DNA from: Lomentospora prolificans
Lineage: Eukaryota; Ascomycota; Sordariomycetes; Microascales; Microascaceae
Assembly: GCA_029532625.1 (NCBI GenBank)
Contig: JARFXM010000004.1
Coordinates: forward strand, 5,022,001-5,086,000
Reading direction: 5' to 3'
DNA length: 64,000 bases
Shown: one piece after another, positions 1 through 12,018 of the stretch
Numbering within the stretch: position 1 is the first letter of the stretch
How the letters are laid out: each line of letters starts with the position of its first letter
Program-made: the position numbers and the translations under genes
The notes under the pieces: generated by a model
What the model was told of the DNA's origin: nothing
What the model saw: only the letters and a program-made list of their open reading frames with translations
The model's database searches: none

Positions 1-706
1 GTCCACTATGGATTTCTGACTTTACAGGTTGCTGTTGTTTCCTGGCCGTTCCATGATAACTGAAGCCGCCCTTGACAAGTGTGAGCTGAAGGATCGCCGA
101 GGTGTAGCTGAATTCTCAACTAGGAGATACCACGTCGTGGGCATAACCCGTGGAGTTGGAGATTGAACCCAAGCTATACAGGTTGGTCCAATCGCGATGC
201 GGAGAACGGATAAAGCTAGAGAAAGGTGAAGGGTACTCCCCTCGATGGTGATATAGTTCATAGACGAGGATAATAAGCTAGCATCTTCCAAGATGTTTCC
301 GGCTATTTTATTTAGATCTATACAAAGTTTAGCGTGTATGTTTCTTTAATCGTCCCGTCATGACTTTGCTTTCCTAGCTTTTTGTTTTAGAAACCTTGTC
401 CTCGAGTTCTCAGACTGTACGCCAACCCTGCTTATCACCGCAGCCCCAGCGGTAGAATTTATGAGCTTGAGGATATCAACTTACATTTTTATTCAGGCCA
501 GTATGGGCTGTTCGCTCCAAGTGTGTGCTATTCCTGTGTACTGTGACTCCGAGGTCCTAATAACTAGAATCGGCCCCGTGGCCCAGGCCCCTTCAATGCC
601 ACGGTGCGCCTTCCATCCCGCCATTACAAATGCTGGTAACGAGGTGGCATAAGCGTAAGAAACGTCAATGCCTTCCAAAAGTGAGGTTCTCGAACAGCAG
701 ATCTGA
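1..706. other. gene-free stretch
   Basis: I recognise no gene, RNA or repeat here. Open frames are short and overlap on both strands. The right edge runs into the remnant transcription factor. Confidence 0.5.
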
Positions 707-1965
707 ATGCCAGATGTCTCGCCGACCTCACACAGAAATCAAGAAACGGCTGTGCCGACTGCAAGACGCGGCACATAAGGGTAGTACAGCCATTCTTCTG
801 ACTCACTTCGTCTTTAACCTATCGCTAACCGTATCCTGCAGTGCGATGGGAACCAACCAGTATGTGTCGATTGTAGTGCCGCCGAGGTACGGTCCTCTTT
901 TCTCTGTCGCGAGGAGCTCTATTTCGTTCCTGGCCACTCTCCGGCCGATCCGGGCACGGTGTCTATTGCGACTTCGCCCGTTAGTTCAGTACCGACCCTA
1001 GTAATATTAGCCCAGCCTCACGATGTCTTTGAATCTGCGAGCGTCCTCGAATCCTTGCAGCGTGAACATGACTCACTTGGTCCTGTATCATAATCTCTCG
1101 AGCGATGCCTTCCTTTCAGTGGAGAGACTTGCTCCGCCTGACATCGTTCCGGCTTCCATCTTTGTTAACCATGGCCTCAAGACGCCGTAGTTGATACATC
1201 AGCTGCTGGCGAGCTCAGCATTGCATCTCAGCATAATAATAACGCCGGATTGTCGCAAATCTTATCAAGACTACGCAACTGGCCTACAAAACCACGCTCT
1301 TTCCCCCAAAGAAAGTAATCCCACAATGACGATGACCCCGAAAAATGCGTTCAAAAGTCCTGATTCTCATCCTGCCTCGGAGTTCATCTCTACACTGTGA
1401 TAGTTCACACTACGAACGGGGGAACTTAGGGAAATTTGTCCCTAGTTTTGCCCATTGTCTCCATGTCAACTGGAGTGCGTCGGCTGTGATCGATCAATCA
1501 AGGGACTTGCTACGCGAGGCACAGTTGGGCCCGTCTCTCCAGCGGACAGAATATTTCGTGCGGACAGACGACAATACAGGATCGGAGTGTGGTGCACTTG
1601 TGCATCTCGCCAAAGACAACAGTACGAAGACGGACCGGAATGCTTATCCGGAGACTATTTCCCGGCTTCAACACATGTACGACTCCCAGCGAAGAGCATG
1701 GGGAAACGGAACCGGACTTCCAATGTTTTTCTCCTGGCCAGTTCTTATTGCATATGACTACGTAGACTTGCTGTGCCAAGAGAAACCCGTTGCCCTTATC
1801 ATCTTGGCATATTATGCCGTGCTGCTTCATCGGGCGCCGGATTTGTGGGTGGTTGGTAACGGCGGCCAGTTCCTGATACAGGCCATCGATGAGAGCCTCG
1901 ACGCGAGGTGGAATCCCTTGATGGAGGCTCCGTGTTCTTCCTGGCGCGCCACGCCCCAAGTTTGA
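707..1965 (+). pseudogene. Zn2Cys6 transcription factor, degenerate copy
   Basis: This is a broken fungal Zn(II)2Cys6 regulator. The DNA-binding cluster is split by a clean intron (781-841: GTAGTA donor, GCTAAC branch, CTGCAG acceptor). Joining 736-780 to 842 onward gives KSRNGCADCKTRHIR then CDGNQPVCVDCSA, the usual six cysteines. Homology continues in changing frames: VNMTHLVLYHNLS (from 1062), FVNHG..TP, LIHQLLASSALHLS (from 1191) and a C-terminal block at 1720-1900 with FSWPVL and ALIILAYYAVLLHR, typical of the DUF3468-like regulatory domain. Breaks include stops at 1091-1093 and 1188-1190 and frame changes near 735, 1060 and 1310. The start codon is not in frame with the cysteine cluster. 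An active gene would need all of these repaired, so I call it dead. Family assignment is firm; target genes are unknown. Confidence 0.8.
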
Positions 1966-2526
1966 AGCGAAGTTTGAAGCTACAAATTTCGATTTTGAAA
2001 ATGCCAGAATGCTCTGTTCTTCCAACGATGGCGCAGGATTACGACGCGCGTCTCGAAAGCAATTGATCTCATCTTTCCCACCTTGCCTGGTCTTCACATT
2101 CAAAATTAAGCTTGTCACGTTCGCCAAGCCAGAAATTTCTGCACCGCCTCAGGGAGAAAAGAAAAGAATACGACAAGAGCGAGGACGCGCCATGCTGGTG
2201 CTCCCGGCTGACATTCACAATGTCCCGGGCCCTCGGGCGCCGAAGCGTCGGGCCCGCTCACTCTAACCAAAGAGTAGCCTGTCCGTGTACACTAAACCTA
2301 AATGGGAATCCGAAGGATTTCCACTCCGTTCGAGAATTACATGGCCGAGAGATGCAACACTCGTCGGAAAGGCATTTTCGGAAAAGGCCATAAACGCCTT
2401 GTCGTTGATAAATACCAAACCTCCCAATGATTTCGAGCATTGCAATATGCTGACCCCAACTCAGTCTCAACCCTTTCCCCCATAGTTCTCAGGTCACGAA
2501 GTCATAATAAGCCTGAGGGAAGACGG
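1966..2526. other. gene-free stretch, putative promoter of the RTA1-like gene
   Basis: No coding sequence could be supported. The stretch separates the dead regulator from the RTA1-like gene and probably carries the latter's 5' untranslated region. Confidence 0.4.
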
Positions 2527-3492
2527 ATGGCCCAACTTGAACCGGTGGACGGAACCGACGTGTTCCTGTGGAAATATCTTCCGTCTTTGCCGCTGGCCGC
2601 TGTATCTGCTGCTCTGTTCACGATTGCCACCGCAGCACTGGCATGGCGTATCGCGAAATCCCGCCTGTGGTTTTGTATCCCATTTGCAGTGGGTGGAGCT
2701 TGTATATGAGCCCTTCTTGGTTTCCTCGCCTTCCACACCTTGGTTAACTACGCGCCCGAAGAATCGTCGCTAACTCGCCCATTACTAATAGTTCAAATTA
2801 TAGGCTTTAGCATTCGCATAGCCGCCCATTACTACACCAAAGAAATCGCACCCTTCGTCCTGCAAAGCATATTCATCCTCCTGGCGCCCGTCCTTTACGC
2901 CGCCTCGATTTATACCGTACTCGGCCGCCTGATCCGCAGCGTTCGAGGCGATAGACACTCCATCGTACAGCCAAAGTGGATGACACTAATATTCGTCACT
3001 GGCGATTTTGTAGCACTTAACGTGCAGGGGAATGCTGCGGGCCTCACGGCTAAGGACAGTACCCGAAAGATTGGAGAATATATCATCATCGCCGGTTTAT
3101 TCATTCAGTTGATCCTCTTCGCCTTCTTCATCATTGCTGCCTCTATATTCCATATACGAATGCGAAAGGATATCGACGGAAGGCCCGACTCTGTCCCCGA
3201 AGTCCCGTGGGAGCGGGGGCTACAGATGATCTACGCGTGTAGCGCCTTAATCATGTCTCGATCTCTGTTTCGCGCAGTTGAGTACATCATGGGAGGTGAT
3301 GGGTATCTTCTTTCGACGGAGTGGCCCATGTACGCACTCGACACTGCACCCATGCTCCTTGTTCAGATTATCTTTGTATTATGGTTCCCGGACAAATTTT
3401 CTGGTTATGAGAAGCAACCAGGAATGTACATGGCTCTTCTACTTCCCCACAGGAAGCGAAACGCGCAGGCGAGTGAAGATGGCCAAGAATAA
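2527..3492 (+). CDS. RTA1-like lipid-translocating exporter family membrane protein
   Basis: Exons are 2527-2701 and 2792-3492, giving 291 aa. The intron (2702-2791) has a GTATAT donor, a GCTAAC branch near 2769 and an AATAG acceptor. Splicing removes an apparent TGA and restores GGAFQIIGFSIR, the GGxFExIGY-type motif of the RTA1 family. The protein is a chain of hydrophobic segments: one after residue 20, then the QSIFILLAPVLYAASIY helix that is diagnostic for the family, and several more to about residue 265, followed by a short charged cytoplasmic tail. Relatives (yeast Rta1, Rsb1) are seven-helix plasma-membrane proteins linked to resistance to 7-aminocholesterol and to sphingoid-base export. 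Substrate here cannot be inferred. It lies between two Zn2Cys6 regulators, one of them dead. Confidence 0.9.
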
Positions 3493-4456
3493 GGAAATGA
3501 TGTTACCTCGGGTTTTGTTAACGCCTTTGAAGGGGAATTCTGGTTTTTCTCTTCTATGCTGCTATTTTTCCTTTTCCTTTCTTTTCTTTTCCTTTCTTTT
3601 TTTGTCCTCTGATAGACTGAGTTGGTAGAATGAAGGGAGTTTTGGAATAGTTGTGCCTAGAATAGTCAGACATCAGCTTCATCAACATTTATACCTCCTC
3701 CAGAATAGCATGACCAGACAATAAGGACCCCAGTAAAATCAGGGACAAATTTTTCTTTCTCAGAACACATCTGACCATAAGCCACTGCCAGGATGGTCTC
3801 GATGCCTTCATTAGTACTGAGGTACCGTTAACTACGAGCGCCTGAGTAGGGACCAGGTTGACTGGAGTTTGATCGCATCCTCGTTTGTGGATATATTCGA
3901 ACTGAGTCAATATGCTGCATCCTCGACCTCAAGGGGCTCCTTGTCGCTCATTCGATCACCCTCTCTAGATCACTGAGATACTTGGCACTACGCGACAGGC
4001 CTCGGTTGGTAATAATTCATCTTCGCGCTATCCCAGCACTCAAGAAATAGTGCTCAAGAAGAGAGTAGTTAACCCCCACGACCGCAGAGTCGGTCATATG
4101 AAAAAAAAGACTCGGACTGTTTGAACACCTGCACTGCGACGGACTTAAGTGCCTCTGCATGGCCTTCCACCCCGCAGACGTTATGTCGACCGACCAGCAA
4201 ACTTGTGGAACGAGACGAACATGGTCAAACACGCTAATAACGAGAGTGTGGCGGATGTGGCAACCTCGGATAGTTTACGTTCATTTGATTGGTCCACAGT
4301 GGCCTTTCGGGCCAATGATGCTGACAGAAAGTCACCGCAGCGGAACATTGCTGCGATATAGACTCGTCTTCCCCCTTCGCGTGGTTTCACCGTCGATCCT
4401 CCCCACGGATTGCTTAAAACCTTCCGAACGTCCGTTGTTGAGGATGCCGATGCGCC
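3493..4456. other. gene-free stretch with pyrimidine tract
   Basis: A strong C/T tract lies at about 3545-3605, just after the RTA1-like stop codon, and may belong to its 3' end. On the minus strand about 3690-3830 stays open for some 48 codons (ending at a TGA near 3670), but I recognise no family. No gene is called. Confidence 0.4.
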
Positions 4457-5659
4457 ATGAAAGATCCCGCCACAACCCAGACCAACAATCCAAGCCGGGC
4501 GGCCTGTGAACACTGCAGTATGTCACTTCGATCCACCTGATATTTGTGAATGATACCTGTATCAATTGGGGTTTTAACAATGATTGCATCCTATAGGGTC
4601 AAAGAAGCAGAGGTGCAGCGGTCAGCGCCCAAAATGTGCGAGGTGCCAACGATCCGGTGCTGATTGCGTCTATGCCAAATCATCCCCAATTGGGAGGCCA
4701 AAGAGGCGTAGAATAGACCTTGGCATTCGACGAGAACTTGCGTCCGTTCCGCATCTGGCGCAAGTGCCGACGAACCTTGCCCTTTTACCGCCTTGCGAGA
4801 TCGGATCATGGCTACCAACGAGGGGATCAGCACACCCTGTCGAAGGGAATACTGTATGCGGGCCCCCTAGCCCTCAATGGGAGAAGAGCTCAAGCGACGG
4901 TACCGTCAGCTCAATCGAATTGTCCACAGGCCAGCATGTCATCCACTATTAGTCCACCAGATGCTGTCTATCTTCTCGCTAACAACAAATCCTAGGAATC
5001 TATTCCAAGGCTCGCCTACAGCGATTTCTAGCCCGTCCCCCGAGCCAGCCAAGACCCTACGCCCGTGCGCGTGTCTCGCAACACTGTATTTGATCCTAGA
5101 CGAAATACAGGGCATGACCGAAGTCAAATTTCCCACGAGCCTGGCCTTGCTTCGACGGTGCGCCGGGACAATGGTGCATGCCCTTTACTGCGACGTCTGC
5201 CCGGTCCGGTACATCACCAGTGTGCAAAACACCCAGCTCCTGTGCACAGTCCTCGTCTCCATGGCCCAAAGTTACCGAAGCATCGTCGACGCGATAGACG
5301 CCGAAGCGGAAGAATGCGAGCGGCGAGGAGAGACGAAGACCTGGACCCTCGGACAGCTGACAGGGAACGTGAGACCGGCATCCGATTGCCCGTCTACATT
5401 TGCCATTGATGTGAATCCCATGGAGTGGAAGATGCTTGCGAGGAAAGTTGTGAAGGCGGAGATAGCCGGAACCGCCGATGGCTCGCGGAATTCTTTTCTG
5501 CACCTTGTGGACGCGCTGGAGGCCAGACAGGTGCGGTGGCATGCGTCGCCTCCTAGTCCGGATTTTCCAAAGAGCTTCATCCACGGGCCGGAAAAGACGC
5601 CGTTTTGCGTATTACACTGTCGCCAAGCTCGTAGGCATGTCCGAATGCTACAGCTATAG
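4457..5659 (+). CDS. Zn2Cys6 transcription factor with AflR-like regulatory domain
   Basis: Exons are 4457-4517, 4597-4921 and 4996-5659 (349 aa). The first intron (GTATGT...CCTATAG) splits the zinc cluster; joined, it reads ACEHCRSKKQRCSGQRPKCA followed by RCQRSGADCVY, a canonical C-x2-C-x6-C-x6-C-x2-C-x6-C with a GRPKRRR basic linker (residues about 17-55). The second intron is less certain: donor GTCCAC is weak, but GCTAAC and CCTAG are good and frame is kept. The rest matches the aflatoxin-regulatory-protein type domain: CLATLYLILDEIQ, QNTQLLCTVLVSMAQSYRSI and a WKMLARKVVKAEI block. Such proteins bind CGG-type sites in the nucleus and often control secondary-metabolite genes, but no synthase lies in this window. 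The extreme C-terminus could differ if another intron exists near 5610. Confidence 0.85.
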
Positions 5660-6831
5660 GTCTAATCGTTGCCTAAGCCTCACTCTACCCTCCATCTTAT
5701 TAATTGCTCGGTCAGAACGCCCATCTGGACCCTTCTCACCGCCCTTGCCATGCGCAACACGAAATCGAAAATTCTACGCCACACTGATCGTATAAATGAT
5801 GTGGCGATTACCTCAACCCCTCTCATTGCTCGTTATGCCCGACATGGCCTGTTGGTGACTCTAGCGATAATTATCTCGCTCAAATGAAAGTCTCACTACT
5901 AGATACAAACTTGATTCACGACGCTACGGACTCTTTTGGTTTATGGATCATTCGCGATAGATACTGGCCTCGATTACTCAATGCCTGGCTACTCAACATA
6001 TCGGCTGTACAAACGCCTCCCAATTAATGCAAGTCCACTGTGCCATGCACCATGAGACTTTTTCAAATGTATTTGTCACTTCCTCAATATATATGCACTG
6101 CCAAATCCCGAACCCCAACGGATAACCGAATCTCTCGCAAATGGCCTCCATTCTCCGGCGGTAGCCCTCAATGGATCGTTCTTGACAACCTCTAGACTGC
6201 AGATCAAAGGGACTTCTCAACGTTTGGCAGACGGGACGGACTTGGACCAGTCTTTTTTTCGATGCGCGGATATATTTGTGCATGAATGACTGGGCAGAAG
6301 CTCTAGAGCCAGCGTGGTCCGGATTCCGAAAACTGACGATTGCATAGAACCCTTGAGTGTACTCGAAAAAAATCTCAATACTGATCGCCGGCTAAGTGTA
6401 GAGCATGTGAAGGCTTTGAAAGATATACGAATATGGCTCGAGCCGGAAGTACCCGATCCGATAGTGCATAATTTTGAGACGTGATCTCATGTTTACCGTC
6501 TCTACGGCTTCTAAAAGCGGGACGGGAGGATGGCACAACCGGACGCGACGGCAAGCGGCGTTTTTGAGGAGTCGGAATCGAGCTTGGGAATGGTCGTGAA
6601 ACAATCAAGTTCTTAAAGGAGCGGTAGGGTTTCAACCTAATAATCTAGCTTGGGGGGAACCTATCCATCCCTTTTCTTCAGATAACAAACTCTGCATAAT
6701 ATATGAAACTGTTTCCACAGAGTAATATACAACGACCAATCATGCGTCCTGAGTCGGACAGGAAACGTAGAGTGCACAAAGAGAAACACAAAGGTCGAAG
6801 ACGAGGCTTGGGTGTCGTGGATACTCGGCGA
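5660..6831. other. gene-free stretch between convergent genes
   Basis: This lies between the 3' ends of the AflR-type regulator and the BTB gene. Open frames such as the minus-strand one at 5993-6283 show no recognisable motif, and I support no gene. Confidence 0.4.
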
Positions 6832-7919
6832 TTACTCGCTAGGATAGAGATTCTTCGCTTGTTTGTCCATGTGCTCGATGTGAAAGCTCGAAACTGGACT
6901 AGGCATATCTCGCATCACACTCTGTACCTGTTCCAGTAAGTATGGCCCAGGGTTGCAATCTCGATGATTGGCTTCCGGGTTCTCGTCTGCCTTCCCAATA
7001 TCATGGATAACCAAGGTTGTCAATTTTCCGTACAACCCTAGCACGCTCTCTTCTAACTCTCGTCCGTCTGGTAATGGCCAGAGGCCAGCCCGGGTCAGGC
7101 AAAAGGTCATGGACCCAAGAATCATCGACTCGCAACGGTGGTGCCCCATCCACGTGTGATAGCGGCACCATCGGACTCGTTCATCAACCACGATCAGATT
7201 GTCGGCCATTTCCCGTAAGATGTTGAGAAGTGCTTGGCAAGTCTGTATGCGTATGGCCGCGATTCGCTCTGTCCCGCATCAGATACATGTTTCTATATAT
7301 CTCTAAAGCTTTGTCTAGTTCATCGGGTGGATTTGATCCGGTCTTTAGACTTACCAAAAATATCGGGTGGAGTTGGCTGAGTGAGTGCTTGAAATGATTC
7401 TTCTAACTCTGAGCTCCCCAGTTCCATCAACATACGCCGTGAGACAATCGCAAAATCGTCCTTCTCCCCCACCTCCCAAGCAATCCACAAAAACTTGGCC
7501 ATGAGGCCTCCTTGATCGCTTCTGATATCATTGATGTCTATGAAGGCCATCCACTTTTCGATCCACGGTATCAAGGACATAGTGGCGTTGAAATAATTTG
7601 TCAGAACCGTAAGATCGTAGAGCTCATCGATGGTAACTACAGTAGGCACCTTCTGAAAATGCCCGTGTAGTATATTGAGCCATGTATGCATTGGCTTCGG
7701 TTTCTGGTCGGGCAAGGTCACAACCCACTCACCGGATTCTATGTCCCTAGGCTTTGCCTCCGCAAACTCGCCATACAGCATCCGGTCGAATACGGAGGAG
7801 GCCCGCGCTAGCGTAAGTGAGGAAGTGATAAAGACGGTGGGTTCGGCATCGTTGTCGGGGAAGAGTCGGAGTGACAGATCGCCGCGCGGGTCGACTTGAA
7901 TATTAGTACACGTGGGCAT
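6832..7919 (-). CDS. BTB/POZ domain protein
   Basis: Exons on the minus strand are 7919-7355 and 7268-6832, giving 333 aa. The intron (7354-7269) has a perfect GTAAGT donor and a GGACAG acceptor. Splicing joins PPDIF to ERIAAIRIQT in frame. The N-terminal third is BTB-like: hydrophobic strands followed by VFITSSLTLARASSVFDRML (about residues 28-47), then ITIDELYDLTVLTNYF, where helical packing is expected. The C-terminal half holds WCRYHTWMGHHRCESMILGS, a conserved block of fungal BTB proteins of unknown role with Cys and His residues. Fungal BTB proteins of this type are usually thought to mediate protein-protein contacts, some as Cullin-3 adaptors, but nothing here proves that. It is convergent with the AflR-type gene upstream. 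Confidence 0.8.
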
Positions 7920-8645
7920 GACTGCTACAAAGATGGTACAGAGGGTTCCTCGTCGGGGGAACGGTAAGATACAGCGCCAGCATGCTACTTTTATATCGCC
8001 GCTGACGCGCTTGACGTTAAAAGCGCGCGGATGGTCGAGCGAGACAAGTTCGGCCAGCTCTCGTATTTGATTTTAGTTTATCGCTGGTCGTGGGGCTGTG
8101 GGGACGATTATTAGCTGCTCCTAAGTGCTAAAATAGAAACAAGTGGCCTTTGCCTGGAGGGCTATGGCGCTTCGGCAGGGAACCCCTGAGCCCTATTTGG
8201 AAAGGGCTATTCCATGACACAGGCGCTTATTCCTCGTATTTTTGAGTCCTTGGCGCCCCGCTGAGAAAACAAGATGTCGATTCTGGGAGGCGAGGGTTTT
8301 GGGAGGCGCTTTGGCGCTCGCGTCTAGTAAATTTGACTTGTGAGCAGCCGCAGTGGAGAATCTCTCGAAAACCGAAACCTGCCCGACTCAGTAAGCCGAT
8401 TAACGCGTCTAGTTGTGCTCTTTAAGTTATTCTTCCTTCTTTCTTCTAGGACTACCAGAACCCCAACTACTCGGTCTACGTTAGGGCGGAGGGAAGAGCG
8501 TTAGCAGCTCTAGAAGACTCGCTGCGTATTATTATTTCAACGTTGCGCCTTGATAGTCAGAGTGATTAGTAATGTGAGAATCATCGCTTGCAGTTCTCTC
8601 GCTGATGGCCTAGAGAGCGACTTAAGCGAATCCAGAATACAGCGT
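7920..8645. other. gene-free stretch, promoter of BTB gene
   Basis: This separates the BTB start from the end of the aldolase gene, which lies on the same strand upstream. I see no gene or clear terminal repeats. A CT-rich stretch occurs at about 8430-8455. Confidence 0.4.
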
Positions 8646-9870
8646 CTAGTACGCAGACTTCTTGACCTCACTCCCGCTGGCAGTTCCACCCTGCGCGATG
8701 TTAAGTGCTCCCACCATGCCCTCCGCTATGACACTAGTATCTGTCGTGACTGAAACCATGTCAAAGCCCTGCTCTGCCCGCATTCGTGCCTGCTCACCGT
8801 CTGGGCCTATTTGATATACCCGTTAGCAATTCCATGGAGCGACTATATCTGATGGCGAACAAATCGAAATGAATCACAGAATACCAAGGACAGCAGACCT
8901 TTGTTGGCAAGTTAAAGAGAGGGGACATACAGAAAATAGCAGCCTTTTTGCCGGACGCCTTGGCGGCCTTCAAGACGCGCTGGATAGCAGCTTCGTGTTC
9001 CGGCCCGCCCCAGACGACGTTCATCTGCTTGGCCAAGTCAAAGGGGCCTTTGAATCAATTCTTGTCAGCGCATCCCCGGAATGCCATGCGCCATGTCAGC
9101 ATGGACGTACCAATAAGCAGGACGTCTAGCCCGTCCACGGCAGCAATTTTCTCAACGTTGTCCACCCCGGATTGGGATTCGATCTGTACAAGTACTAGCA
9201 ACTCCTTGTCTGCATTCGTTTCGTAGTCGGGCCCGGGAGCGAGGGATGGGAAGGAATGGACTGCAAAGGCAGGACCATAGCCTCGGCTTCCGGCTGGGGG
9301 ATATTTCGAATATTTTACGATGCGGGCGGCATCCTCCTAACGGTGCTTTCAGCAATAAATTCATACCCAGTACGCCCAATCCACGGTCTCGCAAACCACC
9401 CGACTAGCCAAAGGTCACGTACAGCTGTGTGGCACATGGGCGTGAGGATCCCATGCGCCCCTGCATCCAGGGCACGTTTGATCATCCATTCCTCAGCGAC
9501 AGGAATCCGAACAATTGGGCTAGCTCCTTCGCTGGCGACGACCGCAGATAACTGGAAACATGTGAGAATGCTGGCGTGAAAAGGCTGACGAGACATTTTC
9601 GCTATTACCTCATAGTAATCCTTTTCGCAGACTAGTCCATGTTCGCCGTCTATCAGCACCCACGAAAACGATGGGTTGACGGAGGCTTTGGCGGATCGGA
9701 GGATGGTTCTAGCGACTGGTGCGCTCGGAAGACTTCGGCCCCTGAGTTAGCCTCAAGGCGCGGCAATTTGATTCTAGCGTCATGACGACAGCTAAAACCT
9801 ACGTGAGCCAGAATCCAAACGCGGTTGAACTCTTCGCCAGGGCGGTGCGGATCGTCGATGAGAGAGCCAT
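8646..9870 (-). CDS. HpcH/HpaI-type 2-keto-3-deoxy acid aldolase
   Basis: Six exons on the minus strand: 9870-9803, 9741-9609, 9551-9423, 9336-9111, 9047-8931 and 8806-8646. They total 834 bp (277 aa) with frame kept at every junction; most introns (57-124 bp) have GTRNGT-like donors and CAG/TAG/AAG acceptors. Family members are metal-dependent class II aldolases that split or form 4-hydroxy-2-oxo acids to pyruvate plus an aldehyde. Conserved residues are visible: the base His57 in IDGEHG, the substrate Arg82 in SPIVRIP, and metal ligands Glu163 (LVQIES) and Asp189 (IGPFDL). TPMCHTAEDAARIVKYSKYPP and the C-terminal GEQARMRAEQGFDMVSVTTD block also match. The enzyme should be cytosolic and active. 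The residue block between WLT and APVARTIL (residues 24-30) is slightly unusual and depends on the first splice. The substrate is unknown. Confidence 0.9.
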
Positions 9871-12018
9871 CGATTCTAGACACAACGGGTGGTCGGGTGG
9901 AGAGTGATGTGCCAAATCCGAAGTCGGGGTCACAAAATTCGGATGGTAGTAGTTGCAAGTGGACAAATCCAAGTTTTATTCACACCGAGAGTACCAAGAC
10001 AAAGCGATCGGCATGCTGGTGGGCAGGAGCGGGGTTAGGTCGGGTAGGAGGAGCAATTCCAAAATGGTATTACGTACATTGGCGCCAGCTGTGCTCTGTT
10101 GAGAGAAGTGTAGAAGAGCTCCGTACGCTGGCCGCAGAACGGCTCGGGTCGGCAAACCACGCTGGCCAGCGTGCGGGTCTGGTACATGCCAGCAAAAATC
10201 AAGGTTTAGTTCATGTTTAGTTGTAATTGGCTGCCGGTTGTGCTTGATGCAGCTTGATCCATCAACGATGGACCCCCACCCAGCCTAACCCGGATTTAAG
10301 GACCGGCTTCCCTGCCTTTGAACTGGACGGGACATGGAGAAACTCGCCCTGGCAGTTCTGATCTGTAACGGTCCCGGGCAGTAAGTGGTCGAGTGTTGTT
10401 CTCTCCACAATGACAATGTCATGCACCGGCTCGAATGCAGGGCTTCTGGGATGGAGGTGGAGGACTTTGGTATTATTCAACCGGCCTTCGTACCAATATG
10501 CATTTTAGCCACGTCGAGCCACCTTGTTTGCCATCTACTACCGATAAGGACCTTCAAGGGACGGCGGTCAGGATGGGAAGTGCTGAGGCGCGATTCTGGG
10601 GCAGTTAATTCCTTATGATCCCGCATAGCTTGCGACGACTGCTGCTGTTTATTGGTAACAGCTCGGTAGTTCCCACACGCCCCAGCCGCGGATGCATTAT
10701 TCTCGCTCAATAAGGGAACCTGGCGCGGTCATAATACCTGATTTGATGTGTATTACCGCATCACAGGTGAGGTTCCGATCGCGGAAAGGGAAAGGTGATG
10801 ATGCATAGTGACAAAACACACACTGGTCGGCCGTGAGCAACATTCTCTGCCGCCATTGCCACGATGGTCGCTCTGGCCTTGTCCCTAACTCTGACACTCA
10901 TGTTCTTTTCCCGGGGTGGTTTCCGCAAGGTTGGTTCGTGGCCAGCGTCATGTCCGAGTGGCCTTGGCCTGTTCATCGGATGATGAACAAAGAGCGCTCT
11001 AGGATAGCGTCGACGATTCAGTCCACTGTCTGCGAAACAACAATGGGAATAAAATGGAACAGCCTACGGTGCTCAAGCTGGACTTTCAACCTGGACTTCT
11101 GTAGGTGTTGAACATACTGGGAGCAATCTCATTCGCGGTTTTCGAAGTATTCATCAACTACCCAAGGACATTCCATCGCGCCAATTGTGGATTGCAGAGT
11201 ATTCCCATCTTGGCTGGGATATCAACCACCAGCACAAGGAGCCTAAAAAAGCTGTTTTCTTACACAGCTTTATATGGTCAAGTAGAGGTTATGGCGGGTA
11301 CGTACGGTGGTTTATATTCTAGCTGGACGGGAAAGGGCTGCGATCAGTTTCCGCACGTGCAATCGTTACTGGACTATTAAACACCGCACACCCTCACGTA
11401 CTGAGGTGGATACGGGCAGAGAATCAAGGGTCTTCACTGGTCGGGGAACCACGTTTGTATCAGGAACTACCTCGTCTAAGCCTTCGACCACCCCGGCCGC
11501 AACACTCTCCACAGCAAATCCATCTCCATCTGACGAGAACGAAGCCAATGAGCAACTGAAATCAAGTCACCGAATAGGGGAACACGGATGGGAGGGTCGC
11601 CTTAAGCTGTTGTCGCAGGGGTTGTTTGCGTTTTGCTCACTATGCATTAATATGAACGAAAATCCGTAAGTTTTCCAGACGCCGGCGAGTATTGGACCGC
11701 CTCTTGTAAATACAATTTACACCTATATGAATCAAGATATTTGAGAAACGAATACCAATACAACCCTGAGTCCCGGAATAAAGCTAGTCGCCACCATCTT
11801 GAGCGTTTAACCTGCTTCTACTCTACATTAGCATAGTCATCACTTTTATGATCAGGAGAGTGACTAGACAAGGAATAAACTAGACGTTTTGCATTTTAGA
11901 TGGCAGTTAAGAATGGGCTAGTCATCGTATAATCTAGGTAGCTTTCTTTTGACCATTTCATCCATCCCCGAGGGCAACGTCTTTCTACCGGGTAGAGCCG
12001 CCCCTCCTGCGCGGGACC
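9871..12018. other. 2.1-kb stretch without a recognised gene
   Basis: Several frames stay open for 70-120 codons on both strands. One plus-strand frame (about 11050-11310) gives an uninterrupted run containing LPKDIPSRQLWIAEYSHLGW, which looks protein-like, but I recognise no family and cannot place start or splice sites. A minus-strand frame (10480-10262) containing ERTTLDHLLPGTVTDQNC is similar. These may be gene relics. Sequence after about 11700 becomes AT-richer towards the glyoxalase 3' end. Confidence 0.35.

Noticed and set aside
2701..2760. Apparent stop codon in the RTA1 gene, suggesting a pseudogene
   Set aside because: A good intron (2702-2791) removes it and restores the conserved motif.
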